From Syntrophales bacterium (lineage in GTDB: Bacteria; Desulfobacterota; Syntrophia; Syntrophales; UBA5619), in the NCBI GenBank assembly GCA_023229765.1, contig JALNYO010000012.1, positions 1 through 64,000 on the forward strand: a stretch of DNA of 64,000 nt, read 5' to 3'. The position numbers and the translations under genes are program-made. Below are positions 33,981 to 43,251 of the stretch, one piece after another; position 1 is the stretch's first letter; every line of letters begins with the position of its first letter. Below the pieces are notes generated by a model, which was not told where the DNA came from, did no database searches, and saw only the letters and a program-made list of their open reading frames with translations.

Positions 33981-35480
33981 ATGAATATTGCCCAGTTTTT
34001 GATTGACAGCGCCGCCCGCAGGCCGGAGCACCCGGCGGTGATCTCCGGCGGTCGCGCGGTGACATACTCGGAATTGAACCAGCGTACGGATTCTCTGGCC
34101 TGGGGGCTCAGGGAAAAAGGGGTGGCTCCCGGTGACGTCGTGGTTTTGATGATGCCTAATTCCATTGACTGGATTACCGCCTATTATGCCCTTGCGAAGC
34201 TTGGCGCCATTGTTTTACCCGTCAATTTCCTTTATCGCACCGAAGAGCTGGCGCACATATTCCGGGATTCAGGCGCCCGGGCCTTTATCGGCAGCCCCGA
34301 CTACCTGAATTATGCCTCTCCCCTGATCAGGGAATCGAACAGTTTTCATCTGGCCTTGGTTTCCGGAGTAGATGTGCCCGAGGGTTTCGAGCCTCTGGAA
34401 GGTTTGTTTCGGGAGCGTGGCACTTTTCCTGTCCATGCTGTACGGGACGACGATACCCTTGCCATCATTTACACAAGCGGCACTACCGGGTTGGCCAAGG
34501 GGGCCATGCTTACCCACCACAGTCTGGGGAGCAACGCCCGAACCATTGCCGACATGCGCTTTACCCAGTCCCAAGACGTCTGTCTGGGGGTATTGCCCCT
34601 CTTTCACATTTACGGTCAGACCAGCACCTTGAATGCGAGCATCTACCTTGGTCTTACCATCAGACTTTGGGCGCATTTTGACGAGGCGGAGGTGTTTGCG
34701 GCAATTGAGCAGGAAGAAAGCGCCATTCTGATTGCCGTGCCCACCATTTTTAACCGGCTGGCCGAAATGGCGGGTCAGAGACCTCCTGCCCGTTCGTCCC
34801 TTCGTTTTTGCGTTTCGGGAGGCGCCTCTCTGCCGGTGGAGGTATTGCAGCGGTTTGAAAAGGCATTCAATGTGACTGTTTACGAGGGGTATGGTCTGAC
34901 TGAGTGTTCCCCGGTCTGTGTGGAAAATCCCTATGGCCGGCCCACCAAGCCCGGTTCCATCGGATTGCCTATTCCAGGTTTTCAGGCCCGTATAGTGGAC
35001 GAGCAGGATCGGGATGTGCCGCAGGGGGAGGTGGGCGAGCTGATCATTCAAGGGCCCGGCGTCATGAAGGGGTACCTCAACCAGCCGGCGGCGACAAAAG
35101 AGACCCTGCGCGGGGGCTGGCTGCATACGGGAGATTTGGCGCGTCAGGACAAGGATGGGTACATCTATATAGTGGATCGTAAAAAAGAGATGATTATCCG
35201 CGGCGGCTATAACGTTTATCCCCGGGAGATCGAGGAAGTTCTCTATGGTCATCCTGCGGTGCTTGAGTGCGCAGTTATAGGTTTTCCCCATCAGGATCTG
35301 GGAGAAGAGGTGGCCGCGGTCATTGTCATTCGTCAGGGCGCTTCCGCTACGCCGGAGGAGATCAAACAATACGTAAAGGAAAGGGTTGCCCCTTACAAAT
35401 ACCCGCGGGTGGTGCGGTTGGTTCTCGAACTGCCCAAGACCAACACCGGGAAAATCCTTAAACGATCGATAGTGTTATGA
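33981..35480 (+). CDS. AMP-forming long-chain-type acyl-CoA ligase
   Basis: 499-residue ANL ligase. IYTSGTTGLAKGAMLTH P-loop, VYEGYGLTECSP, WLHTGDLARQDKDGYIYIVDRKKEMIIRGGYNVYPREIE hinge, and NTGKILKRSI with the catalytic Lys. More like fatty-acid or aryl-CoA ligases than acetyl-CoA synthetase. AGGGG lies 8 bases before the ATG at 33981; a TTG six codons upstream is in frame. It stands downstream of the PAS-LuxR regulator. Confidence 0.9.
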   Translation: MNIAQFLIDSAARRPEHPAVISGGRAVTYSELNQRTDSLAWGLREKGVAPGDVVVLMMPNSIDWITAYYALAKLGAIVLPVNFLYRTEELAHIFRDSGARAFIGSPDYLNYASPLIRESNSFHLALVSGVDVPEGFEPLEGLFRERGTFPVHAVRDDDTLAIIYTSGTTGLAKGAMLTHHSLGSNARTIADMRFTQSQDVCLGVLPLFHIYGQTSTLNASIYLGLTIRLWAHFDEAEVFAAIEQEESAILIAVPTIFNRLAEMAGQRPPARSSLRFCVSGGASLPVEVLQRFEKAFNVTVYEGYGLTECSPVCVENPYGRPTKPGSIGLPIPGFQARIVDEQDRDVPQGEVGELIIQGPGVMKGYLNQPAATKETLRGGWLHTGDLARQDKDGYIYIVDRKKEMIIRGGYNVYPREIEEVLYGHPAVLECAVIGFPHQDLGEEVAAVIVIRQGASATPEEIKQYVKERVAPYKYPRVVRLVLELPKTNTGKILKRSIVL

Positions 35481-35545
35481 TTTATATGGCTGATATGGCA
35501 ATAGCGAGATAATGTGTTCATAATAAAAAAGGAGGAGAACAGAAG

Positions 35546-35611
35546 ATGAAAAAGCGCATGATAATGGCAATGATCACAAATAATATAAGGTTTTTACTTA
35601 TATTTTCCTAA
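35546..35611 (+). pseudogene. start of a truncated gene (signal-peptide-like)
   Basis: AAAGGAGGAGAACAGAAG precedes an ATG, an ideal ribosome site, but the frame (MKKRMIMAMITNN...) stops after 21 residues. The sequence looks like the beginning of an exported protein, perhaps a lost TRAP binding protein. Downstream of it to 35866 I see no intact gene; a weak minus-strand open frame lies at about 35654-35895. Confidence 0.35.
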
Positions 35612-35866
35612 TATTTATTTCATATTGCATTATTTGAAGCCCTCTGTATAATTTCAGCCATCAACATTATCAGACAAATCAGATGCATAATTGTTAGTTC
35701 TTTTGGAAGTATTGCGAAGGGATTTAATATTTTTATGTCGGTCGGTTCCGCGTAAGACTTCGGTGATCAAGCCGGTGTATTTCTTGGGGGATATATTACG
35801 GGTGTAGCTGTTGGAGTTGATCCAGGGTTTGCAGGTTTCGGCATACTTAGCGGATCTGCGGATCTT

Positions 35867-36052
35867 TTGTTAATGGTGGCGCGAATTACTATCAATCAGG
35901 CTGAAGAGATGAACAGACTCAACCATGCCCTTCTGAAAGAAATTGCCCGCGTTGCGCGGAGCGCCGACAATGATAATAATGCCAGGGTTCTGATCATTTC
36001 GGGTGCTGGCGGGAAGGCATATTGCGCCGGGGCTGAGCTGAAGGAGATATAA
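35867..36052 (+). pseudogene. enoyl-CoA hydratase N-terminal fragment
   Basis: 61 codons: ARITINQAEEMNRLNHALLKEI and ARVLIISGAGGKAYCAGAELKEI, the N-terminal strand and the oxyanion-hole loop of the crotonase family (normally AGADLKEM). A stop follows this loop at once, so the catalytic half is missing. It is a broken copy left among other fragments between the ligase and the nitronate monooxygenase-like gene. Confidence 0.6.
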
Positions 36053-36106
36053 CCTGATTCCGTAACACTACACTAGCAATTTTATTCAAGAAAAGGGGGA
36101 AATGCT

Positions 36107-37186
36107 ATGAAGTTTAAAACAGAACTCTGCGAGATGTTAAATATTGATTACCCGATTATGTTGGCGGGAATGGCCAATGTGGCTACTGCCGAGCTGGTAG
36201 CGGCTGTCTCCAATGCCGGAGGAATAGGCGTTCTAGGTTGCACTTACAAGAGCTTGGATTGGATGGTACAAGAGATCAGAAAGGTCAGGAGTCTCACGGA
36301 CAAACCATTTGGGGTTGACATAATTTTGCCTGCTGGCACTCCACCCAACACTGAAGGATTGGAGTTCCCCGAGGAACATATCCGGTTTGTGAATGAACTG
36401 AAGGAAAGGATGAATATTCCAGATGAGACCAAGGAAGAGTGGCCAGTGATCACTATGGAATATATTCATAAACAGGTGAAAATAGTGTTAGAGGAGAAAA
36501 TTCCTTTATTCGTTACGGGCTTGGGCAATCCGGGTTTTATGATTTCAGACGCTCATGTACAAGGGATGAAGGTAGCCCAAGTCGTTGGCAATGTGAAAAA
36601 CGCGAGGCGAGCAGCTGATGTTGGAGTCGATTTTATTATTGCCGCTGGTCATGAGGCAGGGGGGCACACCAGCAGAATCGGGACTTTGGCCCTGATTCCG
36701 CAGGTGGTTGACGCGGTGGATGTGCCAGTCGTGGCTGGCGGCGGGATAGGTGACTCGCGCGGATTGGTGGCGGCTTTGGCCTTAGGCGCGGTTGGTGTTT
36801 GGGTTGGTACGCGTTTCATCGCCACCCGTGAAGCGTGGGGACCCTTGGCCTACAAACAAAAGATATTGGAATCTACGGAGGAGGACACCGTTATTACCAA
36901 ATCATATACCGGGAAAACGATGAGGGCCATCCGAAACAAATGGACCGATGCTTGGGCGGAATCCGGACTTCCTGCACTGCCGATGCACCTCCAGTTAGCA
37001 CTGGTCAGAAACATTCGCCAAGCCTCTTTTGACGCGGGACGGGTGGATGTAATGACTATGCCCGCCGGTCAAATCATTGGAATGATAAAGGAGCTGAAGA
37101 CAGCTAAGGAGGTCTTGGAGGAAATGGTACAAGGGGCCTCTAAAATATTGACCCAAGAGCTCAGATCAAGGATAAGTTTGGTTTAA
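36107..37186 (+). CDS. nitronate monooxygenase / 2-nitropropane dioxygenase-like flavoprotein
   Basis: 359-residue FMN TIM-barrel of the NPD/FabK family. IDYPIMLAGMANVATAELVAAVSNAGGIGVLG at the N-terminus, the family motif IIAAGHEAGGHTSRIGTLAL, and PVVAGGGIGDSRGLVAALALGAVGVWVGTRF. In anaerobes such proteins sit with acyl-CoA genes and may act as enoyl reductases rather than nitronate oxidases. A strong ribosome site (AAAAGGGGG) precedes the ATG. It is at the left edge of the more AT-rich block. Confidence 0.85.
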   Translation: MKFKTELCEMLNIDYPIMLAGMANVATAELVAAVSNAGGIGVLGCTYKSLDWMVQEIRKVRSLTDKPFGVDIILPAGTPPNTEGLEFPEEHIRFVNELKERMNIPDETKEEWPVITMEYIHKQVKIVLEEKIPLFVTGLGNPGFMISDAHVQGMKVAQVVGNVKNARRAADVGVDFIIAAGHEAGGHTSRIGTLALIPQVVDAVDVPVVAGGGIGDSRGLVAALALGAVGVWVGTRFIATREAWGPLAYKQKILESTEEDTVITKSYTGKTMRAIRNKWTDAWAESGLPALPMHLQLALVRNIRQASFDAGRVDVMTMPAGQIIGMIKELKTAKEVLEEMVQGASKILTQELRSRISLV

Positions 37187-37289
37187 TTACCCCCCCAAAC
37201 CGGACAAGGCGGGGCCAAGAAGTTTTAGAAAGTCGAATCTCGTAGGGATTATGTTCCCTGCCCCTTGGGGAGTTAGATGTTTTTGGTGA

Positions 37290-37313
37290 TACCCCGCTAC
37301 TTGTGGCCGGGTA
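37290..37313 (+). terminator. hairpin downstream of nitronate monooxygenase-like gene
   Basis: TACCC-C-GCTAC pairs with GTGGC-C-GGGTA around TT, one C.C mismatch. About 105 bases after the stop and 95 before the TRAP gene. No strong T tract follows, so termination efficiency is uncertain. Confidence 0.4.
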
Positions 37314-37407
37314 GTTCATTCAAGGAATCGAACCAAAATTGTGCACATAAGCAATGTATGCATACATACTGGTAATGCCATTAAAATAAGGGAGGGATGT
37401 TTGGACA

Positions 37408-37926
37408 ATGCTGCTTCTTAAAAAGGCCGAGAAAATGCAGTCAACTGTAGATTCTATCGTTTACTACCTCAATTGTCTGGGTGGTGTGGGAATTTTCATT
37501 GTAATGGTATTGATCTTATTGGATGTGAGTGGTCGTTATTTAATGAGCCGTCCCCTGCCTGGCGTTCTTGAATGGAGTCAGCTCATGCTTGTTTTTATTA
37601 TATATATGCCTCTTGCATTTGTTGAGGCCCAAGGGGGCCACATTACGATTACTTTCTTGCAGTCTCGATTGTCAAAAGTATGGAGAACGAGAAGCGATTT
37701 TGCCATCAAAGTATTAGGTTTGTGCGTATTTAGCTTTTTAGCCTTCTTAACCTTCAACGCAACGGTGGAGGCCTTTCGCGACAAAGAGGTCGCTTTTGGG
37801 GATTTCCGTTTATACTTGTGGATTCCCAAAGCATCGATTTTCGTGGGCTGCTTGCTTTATTCTATTCGCCTACTATCCGATGTTGTTCTTGGATGTGTGA
37901 AACATTTAGAGAGAGGAGATAGATAA
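37408..37926 (+). CDS. dctQ: TRAP transporter small permease DctQ
   Basis: 172 residues with four predicted membrane helices (GGVGIFIVMVLILLDVSGR, LMLVFIIYMPLAFVEAQGG, VLGLCVFSFLAFLTF, IFVGCLLYSIRLL). The RYLMSRPLPGVLEWSQ stretch is typical of DctQ. Works with DctM and a periplasmic binding protein in Na+-driven uptake of organic acids. Stop and dctM start share a base region (ATAATG), so the two are coupled. Confidence 0.9.
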   Translation: MLLLKKAEKMQSTVDSIVYYLNCLGGVGIFIVMVLILLDVSGRYLMSRPLPGVLEWSQLMLVFIIYMPLAFVEAQGGHITITFLQSRLSKVWRTRSDFAIKVLGLCVFSFLAFLTFNATVEAFRDKEVAFGDFRLYLWIPKASIFVGCLLYSIRLLSDVVLGCVKHLERGDR

Positions 37927-39233
37927 TGGCAACTCCGCTTTGGGGCCTCCTGGGTATTATAGTCCTGATTTCTTCATTATTGTCGGGCATCCCGATCGGG
38001 TTAGCCATGTTGACGGTCTCGATTGGGGGCCTTCTGATTCTAACTGGGGTTACGCCTACCTTTTGGGTCCTGAAATCGGTCCTTTTCGAAGAATCGTTTC
38101 ATTGGACTTTTATTGTCCTACCCATGTTCTTTCTCTTAGGCAATTTTACGTTGCACAGTGGCATGGGGGAGGAAACCTACAAGGCGGTGAACAAATGGAT
38201 CTGTCATATCAAGGGCGGGTTGCTGATAGCGACAATTGCGGCCTGCACCGCTATGGGTTTCGCTTCAGGATCGAGCCTCGCCAACGCCGCCATGTTTACT
38301 CGACTGGCCTTGCCTGAGATGCGCAAGCATGGCTACAGCGTTTCCATTTCAGCGGGGGCCATAGCCGCGGCAGGCACTTTGGCCGCATTGATACCTCCCA
38401 GCGGGATGATGGTAATTTTTTGTGTTTTGACCGGTTCTTCACTTGGAAAGCTGATGATTGCCGGAATAGTGCCAGGGATACTGGTCGGGTGCGCGCTTAT
38501 TGTAACTGTGAAACTGATTATCTGGATCAAGCCAGAGTTGGTCCCTCCGAAAACGACCAAAGTACCGTTTAGAGAAAGGCTGATCGCCAGCATTTGGATC
38601 GGGCCGGTGATCATCGTCATTTTGTCCATACTTGGTGGTCTTTACATGGGGGTCTTTACGCCAACAGAAGCCGGTGGCATGGGGGCAGCGGTTACCTTTG
38701 TCTATTTCATCATCAGACGTGGGTTCGACACTAGAAAGATATTGGAGTCCCTGCTGGATACGGCTAAAATTTCTAGTGCACTATTTATTATTATTATCGG
38801 CGCAATGGTGTTCAGCCGCTTCCTGTCCGTCAGTGGCAGTGTGGACATTTTTAGCAGTTTTATTCTAAACTTGCCGATCGGCAGATTATATATTCTTATA
38901 TTGGTTATGGTTATTTATTTAATTCTTGGAACTTTTATGGAGGCCGTGGCTATCATGTCCATAACTCTTCCCATATTCTATCCGATACTGACCCATCTCG
39001 GATTCGACGGTACTTTTCTTGGTGTCCTTGTCGTGATGATGGTCGAGATCGGGGTTCTTACTCCTCCTCTAGGGACCAATGTCTTTGTCGTCAAGTCCGC
39101 CGCGGGCAGCATGGTCACTCTAGAACAGGTATATAGAGGCGTTATGCCGTTTGTTATCGCTTACTTAATCATGGTGGCTATCATTATTGCCTTCCCGCGG
39201 ATTGTGTTGTTTCTGCCAGAACTGATGCGATGA
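37926..39233 (+). CDS. dctM: TRAP transporter large permease DctM
   Basis: 435-residue ion-transporter-superfamily membrane protein with about 12 helices. FASGSSLANAAMFTRLALPEMRKHGYS, IPPSGMMVIFCVLTGSSLGKLMIAGIVPG and TPTEAGGMGA are conserved DctM signatures; ITLPIFYPIL and TPPLGTNVFVVK in the second half. Forms the transport channel. Next genes encode two binding proteins, so the system may have two ligands or a refreshed duplicate. Confidence 0.92.
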   Translation: MATPLWGLLGIIVLISSLLSGIPIGLAMLTVSIGGLLILTGVTPTFWVLKSVLFEESFHWTFIVLPMFFLLGNFTLHSGMGEETYKAVNKWICHIKGGLLIATIAACTAMGFASGSSLANAAMFTRLALPEMRKHGYSVSISAGAIAAAGTLAALIPPSGMMVIFCVLTGSSLGKLMIAGIVPGILVGCALIVTVKLIIWIKPELVPPKTTKVPFRERLIASIWIGPVIIVILSILGGLYMGVFTPTEAGGMGAAVTFVYFIIRRGFDTRKILESLLDTAKISSALFIIIIGAMVFSRFLSVSGSVDIFSSFILNLPIGRLYILILVMVIYLILGTFMEAVAIMSITLPIFYPILTHLGFDGTFLGVLVVMMVEIGVLTPPLGTNVFVVKSAAGSMVTLEQVYRGVMPFVIAYLIMVAIIIAFPRIVLFLPELMR

Positions 39234-39409
39234 GTTCCATTCGATGTTTTTGAAAGGTGAGGTAGTCTCTTATGGTTGTAAAGTTCTTGCAAAATTGGCA
39301 AAAGGATTTGTTGTTGTGCCCGTTTTTTAAAATTACTTGGGTCCGGCTTGTCCGGTTAGGGGGATTTTAATTTCAAAATACATTTACGGTGTTATGAAGG
39401 AGGCGAAAA

Positions 39410-40492
39410 ATGACAAATCTTCATTCAACAAAAAAAGGGGCGTGGTGGATTGTTCTGGTTAGCTTGATGATGTTGGGTTGCTTGTTAGTTGGCCCATTAG
39501 GGAACGATGCCTTGGCGGCTGGAAACACAATCGAGCTTAAGTTGGTTACCTATGTGCCACAAGGCGGGGGAAGCATCCCTGAAGCGTTGGCTGCGTTCGC
39601 CGATGGAGTTAAAAAACGGACCAATGGCAAGGTTACGATAAAGATCTTCTGGAGCGGGTCGCTAGCCAAGATCACAGAGATTCCCGGGGCAGTAAAAAGC
39701 GGTCTGGCCGACATGGGATCGGTGGTTGGTTTTTACCACCCAGAGATGTTTCCCTATGACTTTGGAGCCAGTCTCGACACAATGGTTTTGGCCGGGATGA
39801 AGAGAGGTGGCTGGATTAAGCCCTACCGTAAACTTTATGATGAGTTCCCAGAGGTGCGTAATACCTTCGAGAAACAGAACCAGCGGATGATCGCCTTTTG
39901 GGAGTACGACAAAGTCAGTATTCTTAGCACCAAACCGATAAGGAACCTTGCCGACGCCAAGGGCATTAAGATACGAACCTCTGGCAAGGTGCTTCCGTCG
40001 ATCTATAAGGCCGCGGGAATGATTCCCGTCGTCATTCCCTCCACTGATGCATATGACGCGGCTTCCAGGAACATGATTGACGCCATCATGGCCACCGCTG
40101 ATCAGGCAATCAGCTATCGGTGGTACGAGCCTTGCAAATATTTTATTGAGATCCCCATGTTTGGGACCTCATTGGTTTATTTCCTCTCGATCAATCTGGA
40201 CACCTGGAAGAAGCTGCCGGCCAGCGAGCAGAAAGTGATCTCAGAGGAGGGAGAAGAGCTTACAGCTGCCTACCCGATGCGCATGGAATCGGTTGATGCG
40301 AAATTTCGAGAGCTTTTCAAGAAAAAGGGCGGAGAAGTTATCACTTTTTCTGAGGATGATCAGAAAGTATGGAAGACCAGGGTGGCCAAACCAATCTTCG
40401 ATGATCATATAGACCAGCTTGGGAAAAACAACGTCGCTCGTGGCAGGGAAATATTCGAACGGTTTGCCGAACTCATCAAATACAAGCCGTGA
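39410..40492 (+). CDS. dctP: TRAP substrate-binding protein DctP, copy 1
   Basis: 360-residue periplasmic binding protein. Signal peptide of about 37 residues ending NDALAAG. Body motifs: TNGKVTIKIFWSGSLAKITEIPGAVKSGLADMGSV, the ligand-Arg region IKIRTSGKVLPSIYKAAG, PSTDAYDAASRNMIDAI and FGTSLVYFLSIN. AAGGAGG precedes the ATG. Very similar to the next gene along its length; a further in-frame C-terminal module follows its stop. Confidence 0.92.
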   Translation: MTNLHSTKKGAWWIVLVSLMMLGCLLVGPLGNDALAAGNTIELKLVTYVPQGGGSIPEALAAFADGVKKRTNGKVTIKIFWSGSLAKITEIPGAVKSGLADMGSVVGFYHPEMFPYDFGASLDTMVLAGMKRGGWIKPYRKLYDEFPEVRNTFEKQNQRMIAFWEYDKVSILSTKPIRNLADAKGIKIRTSGKVLPSIYKAAGMIPVVIPSTDAYDAASRNMIDAIMATADQAISYRWYEPCKYFIEIPMFGTSLVYFLSINLDTWKKLPASEQKVISEEGEELTAAYPMRMESVDAKFRELFKKKGGEVITFSEDDQKVWKTRVAKPIFDDHIDQLGKNNVARGREIFERFAELIKYKP

Positions 40493-40612
40493 CCGAAGCT
40501 GGGGGAAAAGTTTTTGGCTGAGGATTATGTCAAGAACGTCGAAAAATTGGGCAAGCCCAGGGGGAAAGAAATCTTGCAGAGATTGGCCGAGCTTGTCGGT
40601 TATGAGCTATGA
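40493..40612 (+). pseudogene. in-frame extra DctP C-terminal module after the stop of copy 1
   Basis: The 39 codons after the TGA stay in the same frame and encode EDYVKNVEKLGKPRGKEI and LQRLAELVGYEL, a variant of the last helix of DctP (NNVARGREIFERFAELIKYKP). It looks like the tail of a third, mostly lost tandem copy, or a former longer end cut off by a nonsense codon. The first bases (CCGAAGCTGGG) also follow the stop of copy 2, so the duplication included this part. Confidence 0.55.
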
Positions 40613-40674
40613 AACGCACAGTAACGGGACTGGATGGTATTATGGAAAAATTAGAAGTAAATTAGGAGGATGTT

Positions 40675-41742
40675 ATGAAAAAGATCACGTTCCTATGTTT
40701 TTTCACAATCTTGATGGTGATCATCTGTCTGGTTTATGAGCCATCAATTATGAAGGCCGAGGCTGGCACAGATAAGGCGATTGAACTCCGCCTAGCGACA
40801 TATGCACCTGTGGGAGAAGGAAGCATCTCCGAAGCGTTGGCTGCTTACGCCGATGAGGTTAAAAAGCGGACCAATGGCAAGGTTACGATAAAGATCTTCT
40901 GGAGCGGGTCACTTGCCAAGATCACAGAGATTCCCGGGGCAGTAAAAAGCGGTATGGCCGACATGGGATCTGTGGTCGGTCAGTACCACCCGGAGATGTT
41001 TCCCTATGACTTTGGAGCCAGTCTCGATATAATGGCTTTGGCCGGGATGCAGAGAGGTGACTGGATTAAGCCCTACCGCAAACTTTATGATGAGTTCCCA
41101 GAGGTGCGTAATATCTTCAAGAAACAGAATCAACGGATGATCGCTTTTTGGGAGTACGACAAAGTCGGTATTATTAGCACCAAACCGATAAGGAACCTTG
41201 CCGACCTCAAGGGCGTTAAGATACGATCCCCTGGCAAATACTTTTCGAAGATCTATAAGGAAGCGGGAATGATTCCCGTCGTCCTTCCCTCCACTGATGC
41301 ATATGACGCGGTTTCCAGGAACATGGTTGGCGCCATTAGCTCAACCCCCGATACGGCGATCAAATATCGGTGGTACGAGGCATGCAAGTACTGGGTCGAT
41401 ATTCCTATGTTTGGGACCTCATTAGTTTATTTCCTCTCGATCAATCTGGATACCTGGGAGAAGCTGCCGGCTAGGGAGCAGAAAGTGATCTTAGAGGTGG
41501 GAAAAGAGCTTACAGAAGGCTTCCCGATGCGCATGGCACAGGTTGATGCGCAATTTCGAGAGCTTTTCAAGAAAAGGGGCGGAGAAATTATCACCTTTTC
41601 TGAGGGTGATCAGAAAGTATGGAAGGCCAGGACTGCCAAACCAATCTTCGATGATTATATAAACCGGGTTGAGGAAAACAACGTCGCTCGCGGCAGGGAA
41701 ATATTGGAACGGTTTGCCGAACTCATCAAATACAAGCCGTGA
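40675..41742 (+). CDS. dctP: TRAP substrate-binding protein DctP, copy 2
   Basis: 355-residue paralogue of the preceding gene, with a different signal peptide (CFFTILMVIICLVYEPS) and many changes in the ligand region: IRSPGKYFSKIYKEAG and AISSTPDTAIKYRWYEACKYWVD against the first copy's IRTSGKVLPSIYKAAG and AIMATADQAISYRWYEPCKYFIE. The fold-defining segments are nearly identical, so ligand choice may have shifted. TTAGGAGG precedes the ATG. Confidence 0.92.
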   Translation: MKKITFLCFFTILMVIICLVYEPSIMKAEAGTDKAIELRLATYAPVGEGSISEALAAYADEVKKRTNGKVTIKIFWSGSLAKITEIPGAVKSGMADMGSVVGQYHPEMFPYDFGASLDIMALAGMQRGDWIKPYRKLYDEFPEVRNIFKKQNQRMIAFWEYDKVGIISTKPIRNLADLKGVKIRSPGKYFSKIYKEAGMIPVVLPSTDAYDAVSRNMVGAISSTPDTAIKYRWYEACKYWVDIPMFGTSLVYFLSINLDTWEKLPAREQKVILEVGKELTEGFPMRMAQVDAQFRELFKKRGGEIITFSEGDQKVWKARTAKPIFDDYINRVEENNVARGREILERFAELIKYKP

Positions 41743-41944
41743 CCGAAGCTGGGAAAAAAGTTTTTTTGCGTTTGAGTTTAACCAGCGTGAGCGGGGATAG
41801 GGAGCTGAAACCCTCGCTGGCGCTTGGCAAGGATGGACAAGAAGTGGGGAAACACAGCAAATCGGTAAAATAACAGATTAGAGGAGCCATGACGGGCCGC
41901 TATCGGAAAGCCAGCGTCCACGTTTAGAAGAAATGGAGAACGTA

Positions 41945-43162
41945 ATGACTCAGCGAGATTTTGGCCCTTTGGCGGGGATCAGGGTTTTAGATGTAGGTGT
42001 AAACATTGCTGGACCTTTTGGTGCTACCCTGCTGGGTGAATTCGGAGCCGAGGTCATAAAGATTGAACTCCCTGGAACAGGGGACACGATGAGGCACATG
42101 GTTCCTCTTTATGAAAACAAATCTCTGAGCTGGGTTGTCCTTGCGCGAAATAAGAAATCGATCACTCTTGATATAAGAAAGAGGAAGGGGCAGGAGATAC
42201 TGAAACGCTTGGTTAACGTTTCTGACGTTTTAGTGGAGAGTTTCAGACCCGGAACCATGGAGAAATGGGGCCTCGGCCTTGATCAGCTTCATGAAATCAA
42301 CCCAGGTTTGATTATGATTCGGGCGACCGGTTTCGGACAGAGTGGACCTTATAAGGACCGGGGCGGATATGACAGGGTAGGTGCCGCGATGGGCGGCATG
42401 ACCTATCTTACAGGCTTCCCAGATTCGCCGCCTGTTCGGGTTGGGCTGAATATCTGTGACCAAATCACCGGCCTGTTCAACGCTCTCGGGGCTTTGTTGG
42501 CCTTGTATCATCGCGATAGAAGATCCGATGGCAAAGGAAACAAAGGACAGTCGGTAGACATCAGCTTGTATGAATCGATTTTTCGGCTACTGGAGTCCGT
42601 GGTGGCCGATTACGACAAGCTTGGGCTGATACGGGAAAGGGTCGGAAACGCAAATGAGATTGTTGCTCCAGCGGAGAACTTTGAAACAAAAGATGGCAAG
42701 TGGGTTGTTTTTGTAGTGACCAGCAATAAACTATTCCACCGTTTTTTGGTCACCATCGGCCACGCGGAGCTGATCGATGATCTGAGGTTTAAGTCAAATC
42801 CACAAAGAGTCAAGAATAGGGATGCCCTTCACCGGCTCAGCGCGGATTGGTTCAAGAACAAGACATTTTCAGAGATCAACGAAATTTTTCTGAAAGAGGG
42901 GCTTCCTTTTGGGCCGGTCTACAACATAAAGGATATATTCGAAGACCCCCACTACCGCGCCCGGCACAACATCATACAGGTAGATGACCCAATAATCGGA
43001 CCCGTGAAGATGCAAAATGTAACACCAAGACTCTCCCTGACCCCTGGACGGGTGGTGACCAGCGGCCCCGAACTGGGTCAGCACAACACCGAAATTTACG
43101 GGAAACTTTTAGGCCTTACGGGAGAGGATTTAGATGCTTTCAAGAAAGAGGGCATCATATAA
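41945..43162 (+). CDS. family III (CaiB/BaiF) CoA-transferase
   Basis: About 405 residues. GIRVLDVGVNIAGPFGATLLGEFGAEVIKIE is the CaiB N-terminal fingerprint, followed by VLVESFRPGTMEKWGL, MIRATGFGQSGPYKDRGGYD and NICDQITGLFNALGALLAL with the likely catalytic Asp. Moves CoA between acyl-CoA and a free acid, here probably the acid imported by the TRAP system. GGAG stands before the ATG at 41945; an earlier ATG at 41933 is in frame. Confidence 0.9.
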   Translation: MTQRDFGPLAGIRVLDVGVNIAGPFGATLLGEFGAEVIKIELPGTGDTMRHMVPLYENKSLSWVVLARNKKSITLDIRKRKGQEILKRLVNVSDVLVESFRPGTMEKWGLGLDQLHEINPGLIMIRATGFGQSGPYKDRGGYDRVGAAMGGMTYLTGFPDSPPVRVGLNICDQITGLFNALGALLALYHRDRRSDGKGNKGQSVDISLYESIFRLLESVVADYDKLGLIRERVGNANEIVAPAENFETKDGKWVVFVVTSNKLFHRFLVTIGHAELIDDLRFKSNPQRVKNRDALHRLSADWFKNKTFSEINEIFLKEGLPFGPVYNIKDIFEDPHYRARHNIIQVDDPIIGPVKMQNVTPRLSLTPGRVVTSGPELGQHNTEIYGKLLGLTGEDLDAFKKEGII

Positions 43163-43251
43163 GCTATAAGGTGGGCGATCAAGATTGGCCTCATCATGTC
43201 TAAGATTGCCGCTTGGAAACGTTGCTTCATGATTTTAGATCGGGATAAAGC

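Noticed and set aside
34269..35369. 366-residue minus-strand open frame across the ligase
   Set aside because: Antisense to a complete ANL ligase; contains no recognisable motif.
35654..35895. Minus-strand open stretch of about 80 codons that loosely resembles transposase-like sequence
   Set aside because: No start with a ribosome site and no motif I can name; too weak to annotate as a gene.
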